In this document: one piece after another, positions 52,276 to 62,131 of the stretch | Numbering within the stretch: the stretch's first letter is position 1 | Layout: every line of letters starts with the position of its first letter | Assembly (NCBI GenBank): GCA_049517675.1 | Contig: JBEKRV010000003.1 | Location: 52,375-116,374, forward strand | DNA: 64,000 nucleotides | Reading direction: 5' to 3' | Origin: Bog-756 sp049517675 | GTDB lineage: Bacteria > Actinomycetota > Acidimicrobiia > Acidimicrobiales > RAAP-2 | Notes under the pieces: generated by a model | Database searches by the model: none | Seen by the model: the letters and a program-made list of their open reading frames with translations, nothing else | What the model was told of the DNA's origin: nothing | Made by a program: the position numbers and the translations under genes

Positions 52276-55200
52276 CGGCCGACGACCGCCCGTTCGACGT
52301 GCTCGGGGAGCTCCCGGCCGGTCAGGTGGCGATCGAGGCCAGTGCCGGGACGGGCAAGACCTTCGCGCTCGCGGCCCTGGCCACCCGCTACCTGGCGGAG
52401 CGGGACATCGCCCCCTCGGAGCTCCTCATCGTCACCTTCACCCGGGCGGCCACGGCCGAGCTCCGGTCGCGGATCCGCCAACAGCTGGTCTCGTCGGCCT
52501 CGGCCCTGGCCGGCGACCACGACGAGTTCGGTGACGACGACCTGTCGCGGTGCCTCGCCGGGCAGGACCGACCGCGGCGCCGCGACCGCCTCGACCGTGC
52601 CGTGTCCGAGTTCGACGCAGTGGCGATCTCGACCATGCACAGCTTCGCCGCCCAGGTCAGGAGCACGTTGGGCGTCTCGTCGGCCATCGACCCCGACGCC
52701 CGGCTGTCGACCGACGTCTCCAAGCTGATCAGGCACGCATGTGCCGACGCGCTCGCCGTGGCGGCGGCGGGGGACGTCCCCGTGGACGAGCTCCCGAAGC
52801 TGTCGGCACTCGTGACCGCGACCGAGCAGCTGGTCGGGGGATCGGACATGCGCCTCGAGCCGACCGATGGCCGACCGGGGGCGACCCGGGCCGAGGTGCG
52901 GATGCGCGACCTCGTGCTCGCGTCGCGCCGCAACCTGGTGGACCGGCAGCTCGGGTCCGGCACCCTGAGCTTCGACGACGTGCTCACCCAGCTGCGGGAC
53001 GCCCTGGTCCACGACCCCGGGTCCGCCGTGGTCGACGCCCTCCGCTCCCGGTTCACGGTCGTGCTCATCGACGAGTTCCAGGACACCGACCGCGTCCAGT
53101 GGGAGATCTTCTCGACCCTATTCGGCGCCGGGTCGCCCCACAGCACGCTCGTCCTGGTCGGCGACCCGAAGCAGGCCATCTACCGGTTCCGCGGCGCGGA
53201 CGTCTCCGTCTACCTCGATGCGGTCGGGCCGCGCACCGGCTCGACCCGGTACACGCTCGACACGAACTGGCGCTCGGACGGGGCCATGCTGCGGGCGCTC
53301 CACGAGTTCTTCGACGGAGCCACCTTCGGCCACGAGGCGATCGGGTACGCACCGGTCCGGGCCTCGGACGCCAACGAGCCCCTGCGCATGACCGGCCCCG
53401 ACGGGGCGTCACTGTCCGGACTGGACATCCGCCTGGCCGTCGGCCCCGACCTCCCCCGCAAGGCAGGGAGCAAGGTCCCCGTCACACCGAGGACGGGCCG
53501 CATCGTCGAACGCGACATGGTCGCCCACATCCGCGACCTCCTCGACCGGGCGTCGATCCCGGACGACCGGAACCCCGGCGGCACCAGGTCGCTGCGCCCC
53601 TCGGACGTCGCGGTGCTCGTCACGTCGGGGGCCCATGCCCGCTCGGCCCAGACGGCACTGCGTCGCCAGGGAATCCCTGCGGTCATCGCCGGCGCCGGCA
53701 GTGTCCTCTCGTCGTGGGCCGCCGACCAGCTCCGACTCCTCCTCGCCGCCATGGAGCGACCGTCGGACCTCGGGCGTGTGCGTGCGTACGCGCTCTCCTG
53801 GTTCGTCCCGTGGTCCGCGGCCGAGGTGGCGTCCGCGTCCGACGGGGAGCTGGCCGTCCTCCAGGAGGAACTGGCCGACTGGTCGGCCCGCCTGGCCGAC
53901 CGCCCGGTGGCGGAGGTCCTCGCCCACATCTGGTCGCAGACGGGCGTGGTTGCCCGTCTCCTCGGCCAATTCGACGGCGACCGGAACGCGACCGACCTCG
54001 ACCACCTGGCCGAGCTGATGCACGCGAGCGTCCCACACGGCATGTCCGGCGTGGCCGGGCTCGTGGCCGTGGTGGACCGTCCACCGGAGTCGGAGGGAGA
54101 CGTCGAGGTCGACGGCGACGTGGTCGCCCGTCGGATCGAGACCGAAGCCGGGGCGGTCCGGATCATGACCGTCTGGAAGGCGAAGGGCCTCCAATTCCCG
54201 GTGGTGTGCCTCCCGATGCTGTGGCGCCCCGGGAGGAGCTCCGGCCCGGTCGTCTACACGGACCCGGACACCGGCGACCGGGTCCTGGACCTGGCGAACG
54301 GGAAGGACTGGCCGGACCGGAAGGGGGCGGAGGAGCGCAAGCGGCTGGCCCGGGCCGAGGAGGCGGGCGAGCGCCTCCGCCTGCTCTACGTGGCCCTGAC
54401 CAGGGCGCAGCACCACACGGCCGTGTGGTGGGCCGACAGCACCGGAAGCAACAAGCGGGCGCTCAGCTGCTTCCTCTTCGCCCGTGACGGCGGGACCGGG
54501 AGGCTCGACGACACCGTCTTCCGCAGCGGGGTGTGCGCGATCCCACCGGACGGTGCGGTCGCCGGGGCGCTGGAGGGCCTGGCGGCCCGATCGGACGGGA
54601 CCGTCTCGGTGACGGTCGTCGACGACCGCCGGGTACCCGACGCCCCCTGGTCCGACCGGGATGCGGGGGCGCGACCGGCCCCCCTCGGCATCGCCCCGTT
54701 CCGCGACGATCTCGACCGCACCGTCCACCGCTGGTCGTTCTCGTCGATGACCGCCCAGGCCGACGAGGGTGGTGTCGACCCCTACGACCCGTCGGTCGCC
54801 GACCGGGGCGCCGACGACGAGGCTCACGCCGACGGGACCGACGGCGCGGCCGGGGACACCCGTGAGGACGCCCCCGCACCGTCGCCCGCCGGCGGACCGC
54901 TGGGCGGGCTGGTGGCCGGCACGTCGTTCGGGACCTTCGTGCACGGTGTCCTCGAGCGGGTCGACTTCGCGGACCTCGACCTCGAGGAAGCACTGCAGCG
55001 TGCCGTCGACGCCGAGGTCGCCCGGACCGGATTCGATCCGGCCACGTTGGCCCGTGACGCCGACGACGGGAGGGGCCGGCTGGTCGCCGGACTGCAGGCG
55101 GCCATCCGCACCCCGCTCGGACCCCTGTTCGACGGCACCTGCCTGGCCGGCCTGGACCGTCGGGACCGGCTGGACGAGCTCGGCTTCGACATGCGGATCG

Positions 55201-55748
55201 GGGCCGGAGGGCGCCATCCCACGGTGCGGGACATCGGGGCCCTAGTCGTCGACCACCTCCCGGGCGACCACCTCCTGACCCCGTGGGCCCGGTCGCTGGC
55301 CGACGGCTCGATCGACGCGAGCCTGGCCGGGTTCCTGACCGGCTCGATCGACCTCGTGGCCCGGATCCGGTCCGACTCCGGGTCCACCGGGTACGTGGTG
55401 GCGGACTACAAGACCAACCAGCTCGTCCCGCGGGGCCGGGAGCCTCGTCGGGACGACTATGGCGTCCGGTCGATGGCGGACGCCATGTCCGAGCACCACT
55501 ATCCGCTCCAGGCGCTGCTCTACGCGGTCGCCCTGCAGCGCTACCTGCGGTCGCGCCACCGAGCCGGCACCCCACCACCGCGGGTGACCGGGGCCGCGTA
55601 CCTCTTCGTGCGGGGGATGACGGGACCCGAGGTGACCGTCGACGACGGCCATCCCCACGGCGTGTTCACCTGGGAGCTGCCCACCGACCTCGTCGCCGGC
55701 CTCAGCGCCCTCCTCGACGGCCGTCCCGTGGCATCGGGGGGGCGATGA
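52272..55748 (+). CDS. recB: Exodeoxyribonuclease V beta subunit RecB
   Basis: A 1158-residue helicase-nuclease. Walker A A-S-A-G-T-G-K-T is at 23-30, the UvrD-type Walker B V-L-I-D-E-F-Q-D-T-D near 264, G-D-P-K-Q-A-I-Y-R-F-R-G near 300 and the C-terminal nuclease motif V-V-A-D-Y-K-T-N-Q near 1045. It is the 3'-5' motor and the nuclease of RecBCD. It starts at GTG 52272 within the recC stop and ends at the ATGA shared with recD. Confidence 0.95.
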   Translation: MTADDRPFDVLGELPAGQVAIEASAGTGKTFALAALATRYLAERDIAPSELLIVTFTRAATAELRSRIRQQLVSSASALAGDHDEFGDDDLSRCLAGQDRPRRRDRLDRAVSEFDAVAISTMHSFAAQVRSTLGVSSAIDPDARLSTDVSKLIRHACADALAVAAAGDVPVDELPKLSALVTATEQLVGGSDMRLEPTDGRPGATRAEVRMRDLVLASRRNLVDRQLGSGTLSFDDVLTQLRDALVHDPGSAVVDALRSRFTVVLIDEFQDTDRVQWEIFSTLFGAGSPHSTLVLVGDPKQAIYRFRGADVSVYLDAVGPRTGSTRYTLDTNWRSDGAMLRALHEFFDGATFGHEAIGYAPVRASDANEPLRMTGPDGASLSGLDIRLAVGPDLPRKAGSKVPVTPRTGRIVERDMVAHIRDLLDRASIPDDRNPGGTRSLRPSDVAVLVTSGAHARSAQTALRRQGIPAVIAGAGSVLSSWAADQLRLLLAAMERPSDLGRVRAYALSWFVPWSAAEVASASDGELAVLQEELADWSARLADRPVAEVLAHIWSQTGVVARLLGQFDGDRNATDLDHLAELMHASVPHGMSGVAGLVAVVDRPPESEGDVEVDGDVVARRIETEAGAVRIMTVWKAKGLQFPVVCLPMLWRPGRSSGPVVYTDPDTGDRVLDLANGKDWPDRKGAEERKRLARAEEAGERLRLLYVALTRAQHHTAVWWADSTGSNKRALSCFLFARDGGTGRLDDTVFRSGVCAIPPDGAVAGALEGLAARSDGTVSVTVVDDRRVPDAPWSDRDAGARPAPLGIAPFRDDLDRTVHRWSFSSMTAQADEGGVDPYDPSVADRGADDEAHADGTDGAAGDTREDAPAPSPAGGPLGGLVAGTSFGTFVHGVLERVDFADLDLEEALQRAVDAEVARTGFDPATLARDADDGRGRLVAGLQAAIRTPLGPLFDGTCLAGLDRRDRLDELGFDMRIGAGGRHPTVRDIGALVVDHLPGDHLLTPWARSLADGSIDASLAGFLTGSIDLVARIRSDSGSTGYVVADYKTNQLVPRGREPRRDDYGVRSMADAMSEHHYPLQALLYAVALQRYLRSRHRAGTPPPRVTGAAYLFVRGMTGPEVTVDDGHPHGVFTWELPTDLVAGLSALLDGRPVASGGR

Positions 55749-57628
55749 CGACGGTCGCCGGACGCCCGGACGGCTGGTCGACCGACGCCGTCGAGGCGGC
55801 GTTGCGTGCCTACACCGAGGCGGGGGTGCTCGGGAGGTTCGAGGTGCAGCTGGCCAACGCCGTGTGCCGGTCGGCCCCGACGGTGCCGTCGGACGACACC
55901 CTGGTGGCCCTGGCACTGGCCGCCCGGGCCACCAGGCTCGGACATGTCTGTCTCGACCTCGAGGCGGTGCACGAGCAGGTGGTCGCCTCGCAGGACGACG
56001 AGGGACACATGTCTGGCCTCGCGCTGCCCGATCCCGGGCCGTGGCGGGCCGAACTGGCGCGGTCGGCGATCGTGGCTGACGGCGGATCCCTCGAACCCGA
56101 CCCGACCCACGCGACCGCGGTGCGCCCACTGGTCCTGGACGGGAGGCGCCTCTACCTCCAGCGGTACTGGAGCTTCGAGGTGGCCGTGGCCGGCGAGCTC
56201 GGCGCCCGGAGCGCCCTGCCGATCGGATCAGCAGCGTCCGACGGCGACGTCGACGCCGCGCTCGACGCGGTGTTCCCCCCGACGGAGCGCGGCCCCGACG
56301 GAGCGGACCTCCAGCGGCTCGCGGCCCGCCGTGCCCTGACGTACCCGGTGACCGTGATCGCCGGTGGCCCCGGTACGGGCAAGACGCACACGGTGGCCCG
56401 GATCCTCGCCGCCGGCCACCGGATGGCGGCCGGACGCGGCGTGGCGTTCCGCGCCGCCCTCGCCGCGCCGACGGGCAAGGCGGCGGCCCGGATGAAGGAG
56501 GCGGTCGACGACCGGATCCGCGAGATGTCGGGTGACGGGAGCATCGATGCCGCGGAGGCCGGGGTGCTCACGGCGGACGAGCCGACCACCATCCACCGGC
56601 TCCTCGGCTACGAGAGCCGCACCCGGTTCCGCCACGACCGGTCCGACCCCCTCCCGCACGACATGGTCGTGATCGACGAGACGTCGATGGTCTCCCTTCC
56701 GCTGCTCGCCCGGTTGCTGGCCGCCGTCCGGCCCGATGCCCGGCTGGTGCTCGTGGGCGACCCGTTCCAATTGAGCAGCATCGAGGCGGGGACCGTCATG
56801 GGCGACATGGTCGGGCCGGGGCGACCGGTGTCCCGCGCCGGCGACGCCCCGCTCGACGGCCGGGTCACCGAGTTGAGGGAAGGGCACCGGTTCGCCGAGG
56901 GCTCGGCCATCGGCGAGCTGGCCCTCGCCATCCGGGACGGCGACGGTGACGAGGTCGTGCGTCGGCTGTCCGCGGGGGGAGCCGAGGTCCACTGGATCCG
57001 CCCCGGCGACGCCCGGGGCCTGGAGGCACTCCGACGCATGGTCGACGAGTCCGCCGGCCAGGTGGTGGCCGCCGCGCTCGCCGGATCGGCGGAGGAGGCG
57101 CTCGCCGCCGCGCAGCGGGTCAAGGTGCTGGCGGCGGTGCGCCGAGGGCCGTTCGGCCTCGACGACTGGACCGTCCGGATCGCCGCCGGGGTCCACGACG
57201 CCGTCCCGCCCGACCTGCGGGGCGGTCGGCCGCGGGTGGGGACACCGGTGATGGTGACCAGGAACGACGCGGTCAACCGTCTGGCCAACGGCGACGTGGG
57301 CGTGGTGGTCCGGGAGGCCGACGGGCGCCGGGTGGCCATGCGCGGGCCAGACGGCACGCGGGTGGTCGCCCCCACCCGCCTCGGGGAGTGGGAGCCGTGG
57401 TGGGCCATGACCATCCACAAGAGCCAGGGCTCCGAATTCCCCCACGCGGTCGTCTCGCTACCGACGACCGACTCCCCGATCCTGACCCGGGAGCTCCTCT
57501 ACACGGCAGTCACCCGTGGCAAGCCCGAGGTCACGGTGGTCGGGTCCGAGGAGATGGTCCGTGTCGCCGTGTCCCGACCGGTGGCCCGGGCCTCCGGCCT
57601 GGCCGACCGGCTCTGGCCCGGCGGCTGA
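55745..57628 (+). CDS. recD: Exodeoxyribonuclease V alpha subunit RecD
   Basis: A 627-residue helicase. Walker A G-G-P-G-T-G-K-T is near residue 207, Walker B V-V-I-D-E-T-S-M near 307, and the late motif M-T-I-H-K-S-Q-G-S-E-F and L-L-Y-T-A-V-T-R near 560-590 are the superfamily 1 signature. It is the 5'-3' motor of the RecBCD complex, which degrades DNA until Chi and then loads RecA. It starts by a 4-bp overlap with recB, and ends 3 bp before the convergent methyltransferase. Confidence 0.95.
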   Translation: MTTVAGRPDGWSTDAVEAALRAYTEAGVLGRFEVQLANAVCRSAPTVPSDDTLVALALAARATRLGHVCLDLEAVHEQVVASQDDEGHMSGLALPDPGPWRAELARSAIVADGGSLEPDPTHATAVRPLVLDGRRLYLQRYWSFEVAVAGELGARSALPIGSAASDGDVDAALDAVFPPTERGPDGADLQRLAARRALTYPVTVIAGGPGTGKTHTVARILAAGHRMAAGRGVAFRAALAAPTGKAAARMKEAVDDRIREMSGDGSIDAAEAGVLTADEPTTIHRLLGYESRTRFRHDRSDPLPHDMVVIDETSMVSLPLLARLLAAVRPDARLVLVGDPFQLSSIEAGTVMGDMVGPGRPVSRAGDAPLDGRVTELREGHRFAEGSAIGELALAIRDGDGDEVVRRLSAGGAEVHWIRPGDARGLEALRRMVDESAGQVVAAALAGSAEEALAAAQRVKVLAAVRRGPFGLDDWTVRIAAGVHDAVPPDLRGGRPRVGTPVMVTRNDAVNRLANGDVGVVVREADGRRVAMRGPDGTRVVAPTRLGEWEPWWAMTIHKSQGSEFPHAVVSLPTTDSPILTRELLYTAVTRGKPEVTVVGSEEMVRVAVSRPVARASGLADRLWPGG

Positions 57629-57631
57629 GCC

Positions 57632-58369
57632 TCAGTCGGCGGACACCCGACGCAGGGCGTAGTACGCCTTCACCGAGTCGTCGGTGGCCGCGAGACCGTC
57701 CTCGTCGACCTCTTCGAGCAGCTCGAACCCGTCCGCCAGCAGCGAACGCACGCGGGCCAGCGGCAGCGCCAGCTCGCCGATGCGCTCGTGGTGGAGCTCG
57801 AAGCGCGTCCCGTCGATGCACTCGAAGACCCGGATGTCCCAGTCGGACAGCCCGACGCCGTCGTCGTCGACGGCGAAGCCCACGTCGATGATGGCCGTGC
57901 CCCCCTCGAAGTCGTAGACCCACGGGGGCTCGTCACCCAGCCTCCTGAGCTCGCCCACGGTGTTGACGTCCACGACGAACAGGCCGCCGTCCGACAGGTG
58001 GCGGTGCACGGTCGCGATCAGCGAGGTCCACGAGGTCACGTCGAGCAGGTGGTTGATCGAGTCGAAGACGCAGGCGATCACGTCGAAGCGCCGCCCGAGG
58101 TCGAAGGAGCACATGTCCCCCTCGACCAGGTGGGCCCCGGGAACCTTGCGGGCGGCGATGGCCAGCATCTCGGGCGAGCGGTCGAGCCCGGTGAGCGATG
58201 CCCTGGTGGTGAGCCGGGCCAGGATCGACCCGGTCCCGCACCCGAGCTCGAGCAGCGACGCCGCGTCGGGCCGGAAGCGCTCGATGGCATCGTTCACCCG
58301 TGCCGCCCGCGGTCCCGGATCGTCCATGACGATGTCGTAGAAGGCGGCGAATCGTTCGTAGGCGGGCAT
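57632..58369 (-). CDS. Class I SAM-dependent methyltransferase
   Basis: A 245-residue enzyme starting at ATG 58369. Motif I is L-E-L-G-C-G-T-G-S near residues 40-48, the acidic residue after beta2 is in G-L-D-R-S-P near 62, and V-I-A-C-V-F-D-S-I-N-H-L is the post-I/IV region. It transfers a methyl group to an unknown acceptor. The downstream half has the W-x-I-x-V-F-E...E-R-I-G pattern common in small-molecule methyltransferases. It is divergent from the DinB-like gene. Confidence 0.85.
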   Translation of the reverse strand: MPAYERFAAFYDIVMDDPGPRAARVNDAIERFRPDAASLLELGCGTGSILARLTTRASLTGLDRSPEMLAIAARKVPGAHLVEGDMCSFDLGRRFDVIACVFDSINHLLDVTSWTSLIATVHRHLSDGGLFVVDVNTVGELRRLGDEPPWVYDFEGGTAIIDVGFAVDDDGVGLSDWDIRVFECIDGTRFELHHERIGELALPLARVRSLLADGFELLEEVDEDGLAATDDSVKAYYALRRVSAD

Positions 58370-58459
58370 GGTCCACCGTGCCACAACCCGACGGACCCGG
58401 TGGTCCGCGTCGCACCGTCCCGCCCGCGGGCCGCAGATCAGCCGGGTAGGTTCTGCCCC

Positions 58460-59026
58460 ATGGAACCCCTCGACGCCCTCGCCCTCGCCACGTCCACCTT
58501 CGTCGCCGTGCTCGACCAGGTGGGGGACGACCAGTTGACGGCGTCCACACCGTGCGAGGAGTGGGACGTGGGTGCCCTGGAGCGCCACGTGGCCATGGGG
58601 AACGAGATGGCCGTCGCCCTGATCGACGGGGCCAGCCGGGAGGAGGGGCTGTCCTTCGTCGACAAGGAGTACGACGGGGACCTCGACGCCCTGTGCCGCG
58701 CCACCCTCGACGACCAGCTGGCCCGGATGCGTGCCGTCACCGACTGGGACGCCGTCGTCCACCACGCCATCGGCGACGTGTCGGCGTCCCAGCTGCTCGG
58801 GTTCCGGATCGGTGACCTGGCACTCCACGCCTGGGACCTGGCCACGGCCATCGGTGCGGACAGCCGGCTGCCCGAGGAGCTCGCCTCCTACGTCTACGAC
58901 GCGATGGCACCGATGGAGCCGTTCATCGGGTCCCTCGGCATCTTCGGCGAGGGCCCGTCCGGCACGGTCGACGAGGGGGCCGACGTGCAGCGGCGCCTCC
59001 TGGACCTCACCGGCCGCCGCGCGTGA
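58460..59026 (+). CDS. TIGR03086-like DinB/maleylpyruvate isomerase family protein
   Basis: A 188-residue protein. It has D-Q-L-T-A-S-T-P-C-E-E-W-D-V-G-A-L-E-R-H-V near residues 25-45, with the His that starts the metal site, and L-G-F-R-I-G-D-L-A-L-H-A-W-D-L-A-T-A-I-G near 115-133, with the second His. TIGR03086 proteins are DinB-like, sometimes mycothiol-dependent enzymes. The target is unknown. It lies 13 bp before the FAD enzyme on the same strand. Confidence 0.8.
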   Translation: MEPLDALALATSTFVAVLDQVGDDQLTASTPCEEWDVGALERHVAMGNEMAVALIDGASREEGLSFVDKEYDGDLDALCRATLDDQLARMRAVTDWDAVVHHAIGDVSASQLLGFRIGDLALHAWDLATAIGADSRLPEELASYVYDAMAPMEPFIGSLGIFGEGPSGTVDEGADVQRRLLDLTGRRA

Positions 59027-59039
59027 GGCGGGGCCCCCG

Positions 59040-60602
59040 ATGACCGCGACGACCGACTACGACGCCATCGTGGTGGGGGCGGGCCACAACGGCCTGACCG
59101 CCGCCCTCGTCATGGCACGGGGCGGGATGCGCGTCCTGTGCCTCGAGAAGAACCACTTCATCGGGGGGATGGCGACGACCACCGAGCTGGTGCGCGGGTA
59201 CCGGTTCGAGCTGGCCGGCTCCGTCCAGTTCCCCGTCCCGACCGACATCTACGACGACCTCGGCCTGGGTGAGTGCCCGATCTACGAGCCCGAGGTCCAG
59301 TCGGTCAGCATCGGCCCGTCGGGCGAGCCGCCGATCCTCCTCCACAGCGACCCGGACCGCCTCTTCGAGCACCTGAACGAGACACTGGGCCTCGAGGCCG
59401 TGCTCGGGATGGGGGAGATCGCCGCCTGGGCCGAGGCGCCGGCCCGGGCCATCGGTCGTTTCGACGTGCGGACGCCGCCGAAGTCCCTCGACGAGATGTT
59501 TGCCAGCGCGACCGACGAGTCCGAGCGCGAGGCCATCCGGACCGCCATGTTCGGCAGCGTGATGGACGTCGTCGACCGGCACCTCCCCGACCGCGAGCGG
59601 CACGCCCAGGTCAGGGGCATGCTGGCGTTCCTGGCCGTCAACTCCACCTACCGGGGCCCGTACACGCCGGGCAGTGCACTCTGCCTGGCCTTCGCGCTGG
59701 CGTCCCCGGGCGACGTGACCATGTCGAAGGTGAAGGGCGGCATCGGCACCATCTCCGATCACCTGCTGGCCCGCTTCGAGCTCCACGGTGGCGAGCTCCG
59801 CCGCCACGTCAAGGTGTCCGAGATCACGGTGGAGGGAGGACGGGCCACCGGCGTCGCCCTGGCCGACGGCGAGCGGATCACGGCTCCGGTCGTGGTGTCG
59901 AACCTCGATCCGACGGCGACGTTCGCCCATCTGGTCAGCCGGGACGCGCTGCCGGACGCGTTCAACCGTCGCGTCGATGCCATCGACCACCGCGCGCTGT
60001 ACTTCCAGGTCCACTTCGCGCTGTCGGGACTGCCCGAGTACGCGGGTCGCTACGAGGTGCTGAACGAGGGGGACTCCCGTCAGAACGTCACGTTCTTCGG
60101 GACCCCGGAGCAGATGCAGCGCGACTTCGAAGGGTGCGTCCAGGGCATCGTGCCCGATCAACCGTCGGTGAACCTGTCGATCCCGACCTTGCGCGACCCG
60201 GACCTGGCGCCGGCCGGGAAGCACGTGGCCAGCAGCTTCGCCTTCTACGCCCCGATCGGCGCCACCCACGAGGAGCAGGCCGAGCTGCGCGACCGGATGG
60301 CCGAGCGCATCGTGGCCCGGATCGCCGCCCGGGCGCCGAACTTCCCGGAGCTGATCGACCGGCAGTTCAACTACCCGGCGTACGCCTACGAGCGGATGTT
60401 CGGCTGCACCGGTGGCGACTTCACCCACGGACTGCTCCAACCGGAGTTCATGGGACCGTTCCGGCCCGGGCCCCGGGGGTGGCCCGACGCCCCGGTGCCC
60501 ATCGACGGCCTCTACCTCTGCGGTGCCGGATGCCACGGTGGTCCCGGTGTGACGTTCATCCCCGGGTACAACTGCGGCCACGCGGTGCTGGACGCGGTCT
60601 GA
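59040..60602 (+). CDS. Phytoene-desaturase-like / NAD(P)-FAD oxidoreductase
   Basis: A 520-residue flavoprotein. The dinucleotide-binding motif G-A-G-H-N-G is at 13-18, followed by L-E-K-N-H-F-I-G-G-M-A-T-T-T (about 34-47), and the C-terminal FAD contact is G-L-Y-L-C-G-A-G-C-H-G-G-P-G-V-T. This is the PYROXD2-like branch, distinct from the enzyme at 30.7 kb. Substrate unknown. The close DinB-like gene may be part of the same unit. Confidence 0.82.
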   Translation: MTATTDYDAIVVGAGHNGLTAALVMARGGMRVLCLEKNHFIGGMATTTELVRGYRFELAGSVQFPVPTDIYDDLGLGECPIYEPEVQSVSIGPSGEPPILLHSDPDRLFEHLNETLGLEAVLGMGEIAAWAEAPARAIGRFDVRTPPKSLDEMFASATDESEREAIRTAMFGSVMDVVDRHLPDRERHAQVRGMLAFLAVNSTYRGPYTPGSALCLAFALASPGDVTMSKVKGGIGTISDHLLARFELHGGELRRHVKVSEITVEGGRATGVALADGERITAPVVVSNLDPTATFAHLVSRDALPDAFNRRVDAIDHRALYFQVHFALSGLPEYAGRYEVLNEGDSRQNVTFFGTPEQMQRDFEGCVQGIVPDQPSVNLSIPTLRDPDLAPAGKHVASSFAFYAPIGATHEEQAELRDRMAERIVARIAARAPNFPELIDRQFNYPAYAYERMFGCTGGDFTHGLLQPEFMGPFRPGPRGWPDAPVPIDGLYLCGAGCHGGPGVTFIPGYNCGHAVLDAV

Positions 60603-60616
60603 CCGCAGGGTCCCTC

Positions 60617-60635
60617 CCACCGGAGCGGCCGGTGG
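60617..60635. terminator. Short hairpin after the FAD enzyme
   Basis: CCACCGG and CCGGTGG form a 7-bp stem around a 5-nt loop, starting 15 bp past the stop of the FAD gene. It is weak and without a U-tract. Confidence 0.4.
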
Positions 60636-60681
60636 CGGTGTCCGGGTGTCCGGGGGCGTCCCGTCCCGGTAGCGTCGCCGC

Positions 60682-61119
60682 ATGCCCGGTCACCAGGCCC
60701 CGTCCCCCGTCCTCCGCTACCTGGTCCGCGAGCTCGGGCGCAGCCTCCCCGAGTCGGAGGGGGCGAAGCTCGCGCGCTATGCGGAGGCGGTGGGGGCAAC
60801 GACCCGTCGCGGCGACCTGGGCCGGGCGTTCCGCTGTGCCGAATGGGCGGTGCGGGTGGCCGAGGGGCGCTCGGACTCGCGCCTCGGCCGACTGGCCGAG
60901 GAGCTCAAGGAGGCCCGGGTGCTCTGGAGGGACTCACTGTTCGGCGCCCACTACGGGGCCGCGGTCGTGGACGGCGTGGGCCCCGGTGAAGATGTCGAGA
61001 TCCAGTGGGTGGACGCGGCCGTCACCGTCGCCCGGGACGAGGCGCGCCGGTCGGGGTGGGGAGCCGTGCCGTGGGAGGACCTGCTGAAGACGGCGTTCGC
61101 CGACGCGGATCCCGGGTAG
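60682..61119 (+). CDS. Hypothetical helical protein
   Basis: A 145-residue protein. It is almost wholly predicted helical, with R-Y-L-V-R-E-L-G-R-S-L-P-E-S-E-G-A-K-L-A-R-Y-A and A-F-R-C-A-E-W-A-V-R-V near the middle, and an acidic C-terminus. I do not recognise it. It lies between the FAD enzyme and the DegV gene and may be transcribed from its own promoter. Confidence 0.5.
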   Translation: MPGHQAPSPVLRYLVRELGRSLPESEGAKLARYAEAVGATTRRGDLGRAFRCAEWAVRVAEGRSDSRLGRLAEELKEARVLWRDSLFGAHYGAAVVDGVGPGEDVEIQWVDAAVTVARDEARRSGWGAVPWEDLLKTAFADADPG

Positions 61120-61121
61120 TT

Positions 61122-61137
61122 CCGTCGCCGGCGACGG
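61122..61137. repeat. Perfect 16-bp palindrome before the DegV gene
   Basis: CCGTCGCCGGCGACGG is its own reverse complement, beginning 3 bp after the hypothetical protein stop. It could be a terminator stem or an operator; the position after the stop favours termination. Confidence 0.55.
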
Positions 61138-61272
61138 CACCGGACGCAGCCCGCCGTGGCAGGCGACCGGCCCGAACGCACGCGGTGGCCTGCCGCGGAT
61201 GCCAGAATCGGCGGGTCGCTATCGGTCCCGAGTGGGTGCGGCGTTCCCAGCAACGGCGAGGAGAGCCCTGCG

Positions 61273-62127
61273 ATGCCCGGCGTTCACATAGTCACCGACA
61301 GCTCGTGCGATCTGGCCGAGGGCGAGCTGGACCAGCTCGACATCGACGTCGTCCCGCTGAGCATCCGGTTCGGGGACGAGGAGTTCACCGACGGCCTCGA
61401 CCTGACCGCGACCGAGTTCTACAGCCGGATGGCCGATTCCGACGAGCTCCCCCAGACGGCCTGCCCGTCGCCCGGGGCCTTCGAGGAGGCCTTCAAACGG
61501 GCGAGCGAGGCCGGTGCCGACGCCGTGGTCTGCCTCACCATCTCGAGCGACCTGTCGAACACCATCCAGTCGGCCTGCACGGCGTCGGACGCGGTGTCGG
61601 GGCAGGTCCCGGTCCACGTCGTCGACTCGAGGACGGTCTCGAGCGGGCTCGGCACCCTCGTCCTCGAGGCGGCCAGGACGGCCCGGGGGCTGGCCGACGT
61701 CGAAGCCGTGATGGCCCGCGTCCGCTCGCTCATCCCCCGGACCCACGTGTTCGCCGCGCTGAACACACTGGAGAACCTGAAGAAGGGGGGACGGATCGGC
61801 GGGGCGAAGGCCATGCTCGGGTCGATCCTCTCCATCAAGCCGTTGATCGACATCAGCGGGGGGGTGGTCGAGGAGGCCGGCAAGCCCCGGACCCGCCGGA
61901 AGGCCATGCACATGCTCTACGAGCGGATGATCGGGGCGGGACCGATCGAGCACGTCGCCGTCATGCACGGCGGGGCACCCGACATCGGCGAGTTCCTCGA
62001 GCTCATCGCCCCCCGCTTCCCCCGCGAGTCGATCCGGCTCGGGCAGTTGGGTGCGGTCATCGGCGCCCACGGAGGAGCCGAGATCATCGGGGTCAGCTGG
62101 GTCACGGCAGCCCGGGGCGGCGTCTGA
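61273..62127 (+). CDS. DegV family fatty-acid-binding protein
   Basis: A 284-residue protein. The N-terminal V-T-D-S-S-C-D-L (7-14) is the DegV signature, P-S-P-G-A-F follows near 76 and the C-terminal half contains I-S-S-D-L-S-N-T and K-K-G-G-R-I-G-G-A-K-A, all typical. In Gram-positive bacteria DegV proteins hold a fatty acid for the acyl-kinase phospholipid route. A partner kinase is not seen here. A strong GAGGAGAG ribosome-binding site sits before ATG 61273. Confidence 0.9.
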   Translation: MPGVHIVTDSSCDLAEGELDQLDIDVVPLSIRFGDEEFTDGLDLTATEFYSRMADSDELPQTACPSPGAFEEAFKRASEAGADAVVCLTISSDLSNTIQSACTASDAVSGQVPVHVVDSRTVSSGLGTLVLEAARTARGLADVEAVMARVRSLIPRTHVFAALNTLENLKKGGRIGGAKAMLGSILSIKPLIDISGGVVEEAGKPRTRRKAMHMLYERMIGAGPIEHVAVMHGGAPDIGEFLELIAPRFPRESIRLGQLGAVIGAHGGAEIIGVSWVTAARGGV

Positions 62128-62131
62128 CCGG

